From contig JAFMML010000001.1 of NCBI GenBank assembly GCA_017859745.1, positions 45,557 to 92,357 on the forward strand: a stretch of 46,801 nucleotides of DNA, read 5' to 3'. The position numbers were made by a program, and so were the translations under genes. The DNA is from Planctomycetota bacterium (GTDB taxonomy: Bacteria > Planctomycetota > Phycisphaerae > Phycisphaerales > SM1A02). Positions 31,685-40,523 of this stretch are shown one piece after another. How positions within the stretch are numbered: position 1 is the first letter of the stretch; every line of letters begins with the position of its first letter. Below the pieces are notes generated by a model. That model had not been told where the DNA came from. It saw only the letters and a program-made list of their open reading frames with translations, and ran no database searches.

Positions 31685-34600
31685 GTGGCGGACGCTTCCC
31701 AGCGGCACCTTCGCGACCTGCCCCTCGCGGCGGCGGACGGTCGTCATCTGTACACCGCCAGCGACGCGATCCTGAAGGGCGTCCTCGAGAGCGAGATCCC
31801 GGTGGTCCGGCTGGTGGCGCCGCCCCGCCCACCCTTCGCCGGCCTGCTGCGAAGGACCGCCGGCGATGCGGCGGCGCTCTTCGACCGGCACGGTTGCGAA
31901 CGCCTTTCGGTGATGGACGCGTCTCGCGCGGTCACCCTCGCGGCCCGAACCGCCGCGGGAGGTCGTGCCGCGGTCGTCCACATCGCCAACGACCAGCTCT
32001 TCTACGCGATGCCGGCGGTGCAGGCGGTGCCGCGACGAACCGATGGGGGCGGGGGCCTCGTGATCATCTGCGAGGACAACCCCGAGTTGGCTCCGGCGGC
32101 GCCGCCCCGAGTGCTGCTGTCGGCGGCGGGTCTTCCCTGTCTCGAGCCGCACGATCTCGAGAGCCTCCGAGATGCGGTGGAGACGGCGATTCGCGCGAGC
32201 CGACTCGACGGACGTCCCGCCGCGATCGTCGCCGACGTCGGTCTGCTTCGCTCCCTCGACACCCTCGAGGCCCGTCCCAATCGGATCGTCGATCGTCTCG
32301 ATGCGGCGATCGCCGGCCGTCGGGTGCCGCGAATTCCTCGGGGGGGCGATCCCCCCGACCTCCTCAGACTGGCCCGTCGCCTCGAACTCAACATCGCACG
32401 GTCGATGCCGAGTCCCGGCGAACGCGAACCGCTCGGTCTGCTGGTGGCTGGCAACGCGCTTCGCGCCACCACCCACATGCTCGCGGATCTGGGTCTCTCC
32501 GGTTCGGTTCCGCTGGTGGGTCTGGGCATGACCCATCCCCTCGACGACGCCTTGATCGATCGACTGCTGCAGCGATGCGGGGAGGTGGTCGTGCTCGAAA
32601 CCCGGCCCGGCGGACTCGCCGCGGAACTGGCCGAGATCGTCGAGCGGTCGCGTCGCCAAGGCGAGCAGCCGGCGCAGGTCCTGATGCGGGAGATCCCCGA
32701 GGCGTCCGGCGCTCGGCGGATCGAGATCGGCGACGCGCTGCTTCCCTCCCGCCTCGCCCGCCACCTGATCTCACGCCTCCACGCGATCCGGCCCGGACTC
32801 GACATCGGATCGAAGCTCGCGCAACTTCCCGAATCCCTGCTGGCCCTGTCGCTGCCGTCCCGCGGAGCCGGCCTTGGGACGTCGGGGGCGGTGGTGCGGG
32901 TGGAGCGGGCGATCGATGATGCGGATCGCATCCTCCGCACCGCCGACGGCGAGCGCATCGCGCTGGTCACCGAGGCGGTTGCGGCGCTCCCGGAGATCGA
33001 TCGAGTCGTTCCGGTCGAGATCTGGGATCGGAAGCGGTTCGGGTTCGAGGGGCCGGCCGCGATCCGCCAGGCGACCCGGGTCGGCGGGGCCCGCCTGATG
33101 GTGGTGTGCGACGTGGGTGGCGATGGCGAGGTGGACGTCGCCCGCATCGCCCGGTCCGCGGTGCCCGAGGAGCCTTCCGAGCGTCTCGCGGTGGAGGGGG
33201 TCGATCTGCACGATCGCGGAGGACTTCGGCAGTCACTGGTCGAGGCCGCGCGCGCGGATCGGGTCGCGGTGATCATCGCGCGCGACGGTCCGCCGCCTCG
33301 CCTCGATCCTCTCGCCGCGGAGCGGGAGCTCGCCGACGTCGATCGTCTGGGTTTCCGTCCTCGGCAGCGCCTGGTGCTGCCCGCCGAGAGCGCATGCGAG
33401 CGGCGTGGGGTTCCGCTGCGTCCCATTCCCGATCCACCGCCGCTTCGAAGTCGGGGCTGGGCTCGCCGCCTTCGGCTCGAGGGCATCGTCGGCATCCGAC
33501 TGCGGATCAGACCGTTCCTCGAACAGGTCGATGCCATTCGCTCGAAGCCGCCGGTCGCCATCCGTCTCGGCGACGGCGCGGCGCCGGTGGCGCCTCGCCC
33601 GCGACACGCCGCGGCGCCGCGATGGCGCGTCCATCTCGCCGGAGTCCGCGGCGACGCCCCGGGGGTGGCGGCACAGGTGCTGTGCGAGGCGGGCGACGCG
33701 ATGGGCTATCGCGTGCAGGCGACCTGGGAACCGACGCCGGTGGTGCGAGGATGGCGAGCGTGGACGCAGATCCAGTTCTCGCGACCCACCGCAGATGCGG
33801 CGCACGCCCGGACGAGCTCGATTCCCTACGGCGAGGCGGACCTGCTGCTGGGCGTCGATCCGCTCGAGACGCTCCGAGCCCTCGGTCCCGATCCGTCGCT
33901 TCGGGTCGCGAACCCCGCGCGAACCACCGCGGTGGTCAACGCGGCGCCGTTGGAGGAGGACACGGCGTTCGAGGTGCCGGATGGAACGCTCGCCGACGCG
34001 GTCGCCATCGCGTGCGACGGCGACTCGATCGTCGAGAATCTGCTGGAGGCCTGCCGTCACTCGTTCCTGACCGAACGGGTGCTGGATCTGGTGCTGCTCG
34101 GTGTGGCGTACCAGCGGGGTCTGGTGCCGGTGACGCCCGAGGCGTTGCGGCACGGGGTGCAGAAGGTCGAGGCGCAGGGCCTCGGACGTGCCGCCGAGGC
34201 GATCGCCTTCGGCCGCGCCCTGGCGGTCCGCCGCCCGGCGGTGTGGCCGACCGATCCGGACGACGCGCTCCGCCTCGATCCGTTGCCGCGAATGGTGCGG
34301 CGGGCGGCTCAGGGTGCGTTCGGTCGCGGCACGGCGGCGTGGGAGCGGCTGCGCCGCCAGGTCGAGTCCTCGCTCGAGTCGATGCCGGGCCTGCGTGAGA
34401 GCGAGGCGGGCCGCCGCGCCGCCGCGGAGTTCGCCGACGCCATGAGCCGCGCGGCCATCTGGGGCGGCCACGCGCACGCCCAGCGCCTTGCCGATCGGGT
34501 CAGGCGCATCTACGCGGTCGACCGCGGCGACACCGCGCGACGCCTGACCACGGCGGCGATCCGCCCGATCGCGGAGGCGATGCTTCCCCGAGATCTCTTT

Positions 34601-35014
34601 CACGTCAGCTCGTCGATGCTGGCGCCGCGGTACGTGGCGGCCCTGCGGTCGAGGCTTCGGATCCGCCCCGCCCGCGGGGATCGACTCGAACGTCGGTTCC
34701 TGTTCCGGCTCGACGCCATCGCCCTCGATCGGCGGCTCCGTCTCGATCTGCGGACGAGCGACTGGCTGCCGATCGTGGTGTCTCGCCTTGGGCGATTCTG
34801 GCCGTGGCGGTGGCGGGGTACGCCGAGCGAGCGGGCGCTGCGCGACGCGGTCTTCGCCGAAGTCGAGAAGGTCGTGGTGGATCTCGGCGGCGACGAGGTG
34901 TCGCCTGAGGTCCACCGGGCATGGGTCGATCGCTTCAGGGCGATGACGCCGGGACCGGGACGCCTGAGGGGCGGCGACGTGGTCAGGCCTCGGTCGGACG
35001 GCCCTCGCGGGTGA
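31685..35014 (+). CDS. Indolepyruvate:ferredoxin oxidoreductase-like fusion lacking Fe-S and TPP motifs
   Basis: The 1109-residue protein keeps the order of single-chain IorA-IorB enzymes. Residues about 20-185 resemble the IorA pyrimidine domain (GGGGLVIICEDNPE, 121-134, and LPCLEPHDLESLRDA); 246-325 resemble its transketolase-C-like domain (LVGLGMTHPLDDALID); 646-850 resemble the IorB gamma domain (HLAGVRGDAPGVAAQVL, PYGEADLLLG, AYQRGLVPV); 900-1085 look like the DUF6537 tail. Between them (380-640) the thiamine-diphosphate domain is short and I find no proper binding motif. The ferredoxin-type CxxCxxC cluster is gone: at the matching place only one cysteine remains (C571, LVLPAESACERRG). 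It is therefore unlikely to catalyse ferredoxin-linked 2-oxoacid oxidation. GTG start after a TAGGAT box. The end overlaps rlmN by 32 bp. Confidence 0.72.
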   Translation: MADASQRHLRDLPLAAADGRHLYTASDAILKGVLESEIPVVRLVAPPRPPFAGLLRRTAGDAAALFDRHGCERLSVMDASRAVTLAARTAAGGRAAVVHIANDQLFYAMPAVQAVPRRTDGGGGLVIICEDNPELAPAAPPRVLLSAAGLPCLEPHDLESLRDAVETAIRASRLDGRPAAIVADVGLLRSLDTLEARPNRIVDRLDAAIAGRRVPRIPRGGDPPDLLRLARRLELNIARSMPSPGEREPLGLLVAGNALRATTHMLADLGLSGSVPLVGLGMTHPLDDALIDRLLQRCGEVVVLETRPGGLAAELAEIVERSRRQGEQPAQVLMREIPEASGARRIEIGDALLPSRLARHLISRLHAIRPGLDIGSKLAQLPESLLALSLPSRGAGLGTSGAVVRVERAIDDADRILRTADGERIALVTEAVAALPEIDRVVPVEIWDRKRFGFEGPAAIRQATRVGGARLMVVCDVGGDGEVDVARIARSAVPEEPSERLAVEGVDLHDRGGLRQSLVEAARADRVAVIIARDGPPPRLDPLAAERELADVDRLGFRPRQRLVLPAESACERRGVPLRPIPDPPPLRSRGWARRLRLEGIVGIRLRIRPFLEQVDAIRSKPPVAIRLGDGAAPVAPRPRHAAAPRWRVHLAGVRGDAPGVAAQVLCEAGDAMGYRVQATWEPTPVVRGWRAWTQIQFSRPTADAAHARTSSIPYGEADLLLGVDPLETLRALGPDPSLRVANPARTTAVVNAAPLEEDTAFEVPDGTLADAVAIACDGDSIVENLLEACRHSFLTERVLDLVLLGVAYQRGLVPVTPEALRHGVQKVEAQGLGRAAEAIAFGRALAVRRPAVWPTDPDDALRLDPLPRMVRRAAQGAFGRGTAAWERLRRQVESSLESMPGLRESEAGRRAAAEFADAMSRAAIWGGHAHAQRLADRVRRIYAVDRGDTARRLTTAAIRPIAEAMLPRDLFHVSSSMLAPRYVAALRSRLRIRPARGDRLERRFLFRLDAIALDRRLRLDLRTSDWLPIVVSRLGRFWPWRWRGTPSERALRDAVFAEVEKVVVDLGGDEVSPEVHRAWVDRFRAMTPGPGRLRGGDVVRPRSDGPRG

Positions 35015-36077
35015 GGCGTGTGGTCGCGGGTGCGGACTCGTGCCTCAACTGGCCGCACGCCGCGGCGATGTCGCGACCGCGACTGGCCCGGATGTGGGTG
35101 TTGACGCCTCGGTCCCTGAGGATCGTCTGGAACTCGTGGACCGCGGACGTGGCGGGTCGGTCGAACGGCATCCCCTTGACCTCGTTCCAGCGGATCAGGT
35201 TCACGTTGCTTCGGAGACGCTTCGCCACCGAGGCGAGTTCCCGAGCGTGTTCGGGACGGTCGTTGAACCCGCCGAGCAGCAGGTACTCGAGGGTGATTTC
35301 CCGTCCGCTCTTGGCGAACCACTCCCGGCACGCCTCGAGGATCTCGTCGATCGTGGCGAACTCCGCCCACGGAATGATGCGGCGACGGAGTTCGTCGTTC
35401 GGCGCGTGGAGCGAGAGCGCAAGGTTCACCGGGAGTTCGAACCGGGCGAAGCGGCGGATCGCCGATGGCACGCCCACCGTGGAGACCGTGATCCGGCGGG
35501 CCGAGATGCCCGCGCCCCACGGGGCGTTGAGGATGCGAATCGCCGCGGTCGTCGCAGGCAGGTTCGCCAGCGGCTCGCCCATGCCCATGAAGACGACGTG
35601 GCTGATTCGGCCGACGCCCTCGAGGCGACCGAGGCGGTGCACCTGCTCGACGATTCGGGCGACGGACAGATGGCCGTCGAAGCCGAGCCCGCTGGCGCAG
35701 AACCGGCATCCCACGGGGCATCCGACCTGACTCGAGATGCACGCGGTGCGGCGATTCTCGGCGGGGATCATCACGCACTCGGTCGCGAGCGGCTCGCCTC
35801 GGGAGTCCTGCTCCGGCCAGGCCAGCAGCAGCTTGCGGGTGCCGTCGGTGGCCAGGCGATCGGCGATCGTGTCGCCTTCCGCCTGGACGAACGTCTCGTC
35901 GAGCCACGCGCGTTGCGATCGGGACAGGTCGGTCATCGCCTCGGGTCGAAGTTCGCCGCGTTCCCAGACCCATTTCACGACCTGTTGGCCGAGTCGGCGG
36001 GGGAATCCGGCTTCGACGGCGGCCGCGGCGAGCGAATCGGGCGATTCGCCGAGCAGGCCGCGACGGACGGCGGGCAT
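34983..36077 (-). CDS. rlmN: Dual-specificity 23S rRNA/tRNA adenine-C2 methyltransferase RlmN
   Basis: RlmN is a radical-SAM enzyme that methylates C2 of A2503 in 23S rRNA and A37 of some tRNAs. The 364-residue product has the Fe-S motif CPVGCRFC (C120, C124, C127), the SAM-region FMGMGEPLAN, STVGVPSAI, SLHAPNDELR and the mechanistic C-terminal Cys in IAAACGQL. The start is uncertain: the ATG at 36075-36077 lacks a Shine-Dalgarno, and a GTG at 36095, 11 nt after the ispH stop, is possible. It lies downstream of ispH on the same strand. Confidence 0.94.
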   Translation of the reverse strand: MPAVRRGLLGESPDSLAAAAVEAGFPRRLGQQVVKWVWERGELRPEAMTDLSRSQRAWLDETFVQAEGDTIADRLATDGTRKLLLAWPEQDSRGEPLATECVMIPAENRRTACISSQVGCPVGCRFCASGLGFDGHLSVARIVEQVHRLGRLEGVGRISHVVFMGMGEPLANLPATTAAIRILNAPWGAGISARRITVSTVGVPSAIRRFARFELPVNLALSLHAPNDELRRRIIPWAEFATIDEILEACREWFAKSGREITLEYLLLGGFNDRPEHARELASVAKRLRSNVNLIRWNEVKGMPFDRPATSAVHEFQTILRDRGVNTHIRASRGRDIAAACGQLRHESAPATTRLTREGRPTEA

Positions 36078-36106
36078 CGGAGGTTGCGGGGTCACGTCGG
36101 CGAAGC

Positions 36107-37165
36107 TCAGTTGGAGGCGCCGACGGTCAGATCGACGGTGCGGACGGAGATCCCCTGCTCCTCGAGCCAACGCCGGGTGTCGCCGCCGGTGTCGATGCGG
36201 ATCGAGCGGGTCGAGGGATCGATGCCGTCTTCGCGCATGAGATTCTTGAGGGATCCGGGCAGGCCGAACTCGACGGCTTCGCGTTGGACGTCGTGCTGCT
36301 CGACCTCGGCGCCGAAACGCTCCACGAGATCACGGACCAGATCGCGGACCAGATCCTCCGGGGCGCTGGCGCCGGCGGTGACGAGCACTCGTTCGACCCC
36401 ATCGAGCCAACTCGCATCGAGTTCGGACCGATCGTCGATCAGCCGCGCCCGCGTCCCGACGTTCTCGGAGATCTCGGTGAGGCGAACGCTGTTGGAACTG
36501 TTGCGACTCCCCACGACCAGCACCAGATCGCAACCGGCCGCCAGGGTGCGCACCGCGTGCTGGCGATTGGTGGTGGCGTAGCAGATGTCCGCCGACGGCG
36601 GCGACTTGATCTGGGGGAACGCCCGCTTGAGCGCCGAGATGATGATCTCCGCATCGTCCACCGAAAGCGTCGTCTGGGTCAGGTAGGCGAGCTTCTCCGG
36701 ATCGTCGACATGAAGACTGGGGATGTCCGCAGGCGACTCCACCACCTGAATCGCGTCCGGCGCTTCGCCGAGGGTCCCGATCACCTCCTGGTGGTTGGCG
36801 TGTCCGACCAGCAGGATCTGATAGCCCTTGCGGGCGTACCGGATCGCCTCGGCATGGACCTTGGTCACGAGCGGGCAGGTCGCATCGACCGCTCGCAAGC
36901 CCCGGTTCCGGGCCTCCTCGCGGATCGCGGGACTGACTCCATGGGCGCTGAAGACCACGATGGATCCGTCCGGGACTTCGGAGATCTCCTCGACGAAGGT
37001 CACCCCACGTTCCCGGAACCGATCCACGACGTGCCGGTTGTGGACGATCTCGTGGTAGACGCAGAGGGCCTCGTCGGGGAACAGATCGAGAAGCTGATCC
37101 ACGACGTCCACGGCCATGTTGACGCCCGCGCAGAATCCTCTTGGGTTGACGAGCATCACCTTCAT
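36107..37165 (-). CDS. ispH: 4-hydroxy-3-methylbut-2-enyl diphosphate reductase
   Basis: IspH performs the last MEP-pathway step, giving IPP and DMAPP, with a [4Fe-4S] cluster. The 352-residue protein has the three cluster cysteines in NPRGFCAGV (C12), DATCPLV (C97) and DICYATTNRQ (C195), plus the substrate histidines in VYHEIVHN and SAHG, and TQTTLSVDD. It is about 35 residues longer than E. coli IspH at the C-terminal end. The ATG at 37163-37165 lies 8 nt after a TATCAT box. It is divergent from hpnC across 60 bp, so precursor supply and squalene synthesis share one intergenic region. Confidence 0.96.
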   Translation of the reverse strand: MKVMLVNPRGFCAGVNMAVDVVDQLLDLFPDEALCVYHEIVHNRHVVDRFRERGVTFVEEISEVPDGSIVVFSAHGVSPAIREEARNRGLRAVDATCPLVTKVHAEAIRYARKGYQILLVGHANHQEVIGTLGEAPDAIQVVESPADIPSLHVDDPEKLAYLTQTTLSVDDAEIIISALKRAFPQIKSPPSADICYATTNRQHAVRTLAAGCDLVLVVGSRNSSNSVRLTEISENVGTRARLIDDRSELDASWLDGVERVLVTAGASAPEDLVRDLVRDLVERFGAEVEQHDVQREAVEFGLPGSLKNLMREDGIDPSTRSIRIDTGGDTRRWLEEQGISVRTVDLTVGASN

Positions 37166-37173
37166 CGACCCCG

Positions 37174-37179
37174 ATGATA
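37174..37179 (-). promoter_or_regulatory. TATCAT -10 box upstream of ispH
   Basis: On the minus strand TATCAT is followed by 8 nt and the ispH ATG. The spacing is slightly longer than the 6 nt at other genes, giving a leaderless or nearly leaderless mRNA. Confidence 0.4.
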
Positions 37180-37213
37180 GCGGCGGGCTCAGGGGGGCGA
37201 TCGGTCCGTTGGG

Positions 37214-37219
37214 TAGACT
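37214..37219 (+). promoter_or_regulatory. TAGACT -10 box placed for a leaderless hpnC operon
   Basis: TAGACT, six nucleotides CGCGGC, then the hpnC GTG. No Shine-Dalgarno is present. It would drive hpnC-hpnD-hpnE-queG. Confidence 0.5.
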
Positions 37220-37225
37220 CGCGGC

Positions 37226-38239
37226 GTGCCGCCCGCGACCTCGATCGCCGTTGCCGATCTCTCCCGTTGGATCGATGCGCCCGCCTCCGACGAGGCGGCG
37301 ACGCCCTGCGAGCTGGATGAGGCACGGCGTTTCGTCCACGACTGGACCCGACGGCACCAGGAGAACTTCCCGGTGTTGACGGCGCTGGTGCCGCCGGCGC
37401 TGAGGGACGACTTCGCCGCGGTCTACGCGTTCTGCCGGGCCGCCGACGATCTTGGGGACGAGGCGGGCTCGCCGGAGAGGGCCACCGCGCTGCTGGCGTG
37501 GTGGAGGGCCGATCTGGAGCGAACCTTCGACGACGCCGCGGCGCCGCGTCATCCGGTGTTCGTCGCGCTGCGGTCGACCGCGCGGCGACGGGGCCTGTCG
37601 ATCGAGCCGTTCCGCAACCTGCTCGACGCCTTCGAGAGCGACCAGCGGGTGTCCCGCTACGAGACGTGGGAGCAGGTGATCGGCTACTGCAGGCTCAGCG
37701 CCGATCCGGTCGGCCGAATCGTCCTCCGCCTGTTCGGCGCTCCAGAGGACCGCGAGGCGCTCGAGGCGTCCGACGCGATCTGCACCGGCCTGCAGCTCGC
37801 CAACCACTGGCAGGACATCCGACGGGATCTCGTGGAGCGCAACCGGATCTACGTGCCGGCCGACCTGATCGCAGGCGACGGACGTCCCTTCGACTCGGTG
37901 GAGACGTTCGAGTCGAGACTCCGACGCAGCATCGAGCTCGGCCACGGCGCCGATCGCGAGTTCATGCCGAGCAGTCGGCGACTCGTGCAGGACCTCGTCG
38001 AGCGAACCTGGCCCTGCTTCGAGCGGGGACGAGAGCTCCTCGAACGGCTGCCCGCGGACGCCCGTCCGGTGATCGAGCTCTTCGTCGAGGGGGGCGAACT
38101 CGTGCTGCGACGCCTCGAAGCGTGGGACTTCGAGTCCGTGCTGCATCGCCCTGCGGTCGGGCGATTGGCGAAGGCCGGTCTCGTCGCCCGGGCCTGGGTG
38201 CGAAGTCGCCTTGCGGCTCGTTCGGATCGCCGGCCGTGA
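37226..38239 (+). CDS. hpnC: Hydroxysqualene synthase HpnC
   Basis: In the three-step bacterial route, HpnD makes presqualene diphosphate from two FPP, HpnC converts it to hydroxysqualene and HpnE reduces that to squalene. This 337-residue trans-isoprenyl synthase-fold protein has a first Asp-rich site AFCRAADDLGDE (D74, D75, D78) and a second QLANHWQDIRRD (D197, D201). NHWQD and RNRIYVP are HpnC-like. Its position first in a hpnC-hpnD-hpnE run supports the call. The end overlaps hpnD (GTGA). Squalene may feed hopanoids, sterols or C30 carotenoids; no cyclase is in the window. Confidence 0.92.
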   Translation: MPPATSIAVADLSRWIDAPASDEAATPCELDEARRFVHDWTRRHQENFPVLTALVPPALRDDFAAVYAFCRAADDLGDEAGSPERATALLAWWRADLERTFDDAAAPRHPVFVALRSTARRRGLSIEPFRNLLDAFESDQRVSRYETWEQVIGYCRLSADPVGRIVLRLFGAPEDREALEASDAICTGLQLANHWQDIRRDLVERNRIYVPADLIAGDGRPFDSVETFESRLRRSIELGHGADREFMPSSRRLVQDLVERTWPCFERGRELLERLPADARPVIELFVEGGELVLRRLEAWDFESVLHRPAVGRLAKAGLVARAWVRSRLAARSDRRP

Positions 38240-39129
38240 GCGGTGGGGGGCCTTCGATCGAGGCCAGCCGCGCCGCCTGCGAGTCGATCGTGCGCCGGCG
38301 GGCTCTCAACTTCTTCCACGGACTTCGCCTGACGCCCGAACCGGAGCGCGCGGCGCTCTTCGCGCTGTACGCGTGGATGCGGGAGGTCGACGACATCGTG
38401 GACGACGGCGGCGACGATCGCGAGACCGCTCTCGATCGCTTCGCGGCCCACACCGATCGGGCGCTCGCGGGCGAGTCGCCCGACGACGGGCGTGCGATGT
38501 GGCCGGCGTTCGTCGAGGCGGTGGTCCGCCATCGTCTTCCGGCGGGTCCCTTCCACGACATGATCGAAGGCCAGCGTGACGACATCGACTTCACGTCGTT
38601 GAAGGACTGGCCCGCGTTGCGGGAGTTCTGCCGTCGGGTCGCGAGCACGGTCGGGGAACTGTGCGTCAGGATCTGGGGGCTCGACGACCCGGAGTCGCTG
38701 GATCTCGCGGAGCGTCGGGGCATCGCCTTCCAGCTGACGAACATCCTCCGAGACGTGCGCGAGGACCACGCCCGCGGTCGGGTCTACCTCCCGCAGGAGG
38801 AGCTGCGCGCGGCCTCGCTCTCGACGGAGGACCTGCTCGCATGGCGTCGGCCCGCCGAGTGCGAGGTGTTCGTGGCGGCGCAGTGCCTCCGAGCCCGCGC
38901 CCACTACGACGAGAGCGCCCCGCTCGAGGAACGCCTTCGGCCGGAATGCCGTCCCACGCTGTGGGCCATGACGCGGATCTACTCCGACATCCTCGGCCGA
39001 ATCGAGGCTCGTCCCTCTCGCCTCGCAGGGGCACGGGTGCGCCTGGGAACCCTGCGGAAGATCTGCATCGCGTTCGAGGCGAAGAGGCTCGGTCGTCGCT
39101 GGGCGCGGTCCGCCGCGACGCCGGCATGA
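38236..39129 (+). CDS. hpnD: Presqualene diphosphate synthase HpnD
   Basis: The 297-residue protein condenses two farnesyl diphosphates. It has the first Asp-rich motif in WMREVDDIVDD (D52, D53, D56), MIEGQRDDIDF, and the second in FQLTNILRDVREDHARGRVYLP. This LTNILRDVxED pattern separates HpnD from HpnC. The GTG start at 38236 overlaps the hpnC stop by 4 nt (GTGA), and its own stop overlaps hpnE by 4 nt (ATGA), which points to translational coupling. Length is usual for the family. Confidence 0.93.
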   Translation: MSGGGPSIEASRAACESIVRRRALNFFHGLRLTPEPERAALFALYAWMREVDDIVDDGGDDRETALDRFAAHTDRALAGESPDDGRAMWPAFVEAVVRHRLPAGPFHDMIEGQRDDIDFTSLKDWPALREFCRRVASTVGELCVRIWGLDDPESLDLAERRGIAFQLTNILRDVREDHARGRVYLPQEELRAASLSTEDLLAWRRPAECEVFVAAQCLRARAHYDESAPLEERLRPECRPTLWAMTRIYSDILGRIEARPSRLAGARVRLGTLRKICIAFEAKRLGRRWARSAATPA

Positions 39130-40523
39130 GCGCCGCCACGGTCGTCGTCGGTGGTGGCATCGCCGGCCTCGCTGCGGCGATCCGTCTGGCCGATGCCGGG
39201 CGGCCCGTGGTGGTCCTCGAGACCCGGCCCCGCCTAGGCGGTCGCGCGACCTCGTTCGAGGATCCTCGCAGCGGGCGACTGCTGGACAACTGCCAGCACG
39301 TGGTGCTCGGCTGCTGCACGAACCTGCTGGACTTCTACGAGCGACTCGGCGTGCTCGACGAGATCGAGTGGCATCGCCGCTTCTTCTGGGCGAACCCGCC
39401 GCATCCGCCGGATCGACTGGCGATCGGAGGTCTGCCAGCGCCGCTGCATCTCGCGGCCGACTTCCTCCGGCAGCGGCGCCTGACGTGGAGCGAACGTCGG
39501 CGCATCGCGTCGGCGTTGCGTCGGATGCTCGCCATGGGACGCTCGGCAAGGCTTCGGGAGACGGATCGGCCCTTCGCCGACCTGCTCGCGGAACTCGGCC
39601 AGGGACCACGCGAGCTCGAGCAGTTCTGGAGCCCGATCATCGTGAGCGCCTGCAACCTCGATGTGGACGATGTGGCGTCGAGCGTGGCGCTTCAGGTCGT
39701 CCAGGAGGGCTTCCTGGCGCATCCGTTCGCGGCGGCGATGGGGCTGGCGAAGGGCAGTCTGCTGTCGCTGTACGACCCCGCGACGAGGATCCTGCGCGAG
39801 GCGGGTGGCGAGATCCGAACCGGAGTCAGCGTCAAGAGCCTGGTCCATGAAGGGGATCGCATTCGTCGGGTCGTGACCGACGAGGGGGTGATCGACTGCG
39901 CCGCAGTGGTCGCGGCGGTGCCGCCCGACCGTCTGGCGAAGCTCTGCGGGTCGAGCTTGCGCGACGTCGATGCTCGCCTTTCCCGACTGGATTCGATCGA
40001 GTTCAGCCCGATCCTCGGCGTCCACCTCTTCTTCGAGCGTCCGTTCACCGACCTGCCGCATCTGGTCCTGCCGGGCCGGCCGACGCAGTGGATCTTCGTG
40101 AAGGGCGTCGACGGCACCGGTCGCTTCCACGTGCACGCGGTCGTCTCCGCGGCGTTCGACTGGATGTCCCTCGACGAAGCGGCCATCGCCGAGCGGGTCC
40201 TCGAGGACCTGCGGTGGGCCATGCCGGACGCGACGATCGACGATCCCGTGGAGGTCCGATCGGTGAAGGAGAAGCGCGCGACCTTCGCGGCCCGCCCGGG
40301 CATCGATCGCCTGCGCCCCGCGGCACGTTCGCCCGTCGGCGGAGGCATTCGCAACCTTCACCTCGCGGGCGACTGGTGCCGCACCGGATGGCCGGCGACG
40401 ATGGAGGGTGCGGTGCGCAGCGGCTACGCCGCGGCGGCGGCCGTGCTCGGACAGGAGGACGACGGCCTCGTCGACGACCTGCCCACGGCCCGCCTGTCCG
40501 CACTGCTCGGGCTGACGCGATGA
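39126..40523 (+). CDS. hpnE: Hydroxysqualene dehydroxylase HpnE
   Basis: HpnE is an FAD-dependent amine-oxidase/phytoene-desaturase-like flavoprotein that turns hydroxysqualene into squalene. The 465-residue product opens with the dinucleotide site TVVVGGGIAGLAAAIRLADAG, then LETRPRLGGRATSF, LLDNCQHVVLGCCTNLLDFY (typical HpnE block), CNLDVDDVASSVALQVV and the C-terminal FAD-binding LAGDWCRTGWPATMEGAVRSG. It starts with ATG overlapping the hpnD stop and ends overlapping queG, both by 4 nt. Confidence 0.93.
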   Translation: MSAATVVVGGGIAGLAAAIRLADAGRPVVVLETRPRLGGRATSFEDPRSGRLLDNCQHVVLGCCTNLLDFYERLGVLDEIEWHRRFFWANPPHPPDRLAIGGLPAPLHLAADFLRQRRLTWSERRRIASALRRMLAMGRSARLRETDRPFADLLAELGQGPRELEQFWSPIIVSACNLDVDDVASSVALQVVQEGFLAHPFAAAMGLAKGSLLSLYDPATRILREAGGEIRTGVSVKSLVHEGDRIRRVVTDEGVIDCAAVVAAVPPDRLAKLCGSSLRDVDARLSRLDSIEFSPILGVHLFFERPFTDLPHLVLPGRPTQWIFVKGVDGTGRFHVHAVVSAAFDWMSLDEAAIAERVLEDLRWAMPDATIDDPVEVRSVKEKRATFAARPGIDRLRPAARSPVGGGIRNLHLAGDWCRTGWPATMEGAVRSGYAAAAAVLGQEDDGLVDDLPTARLSALLGLTR

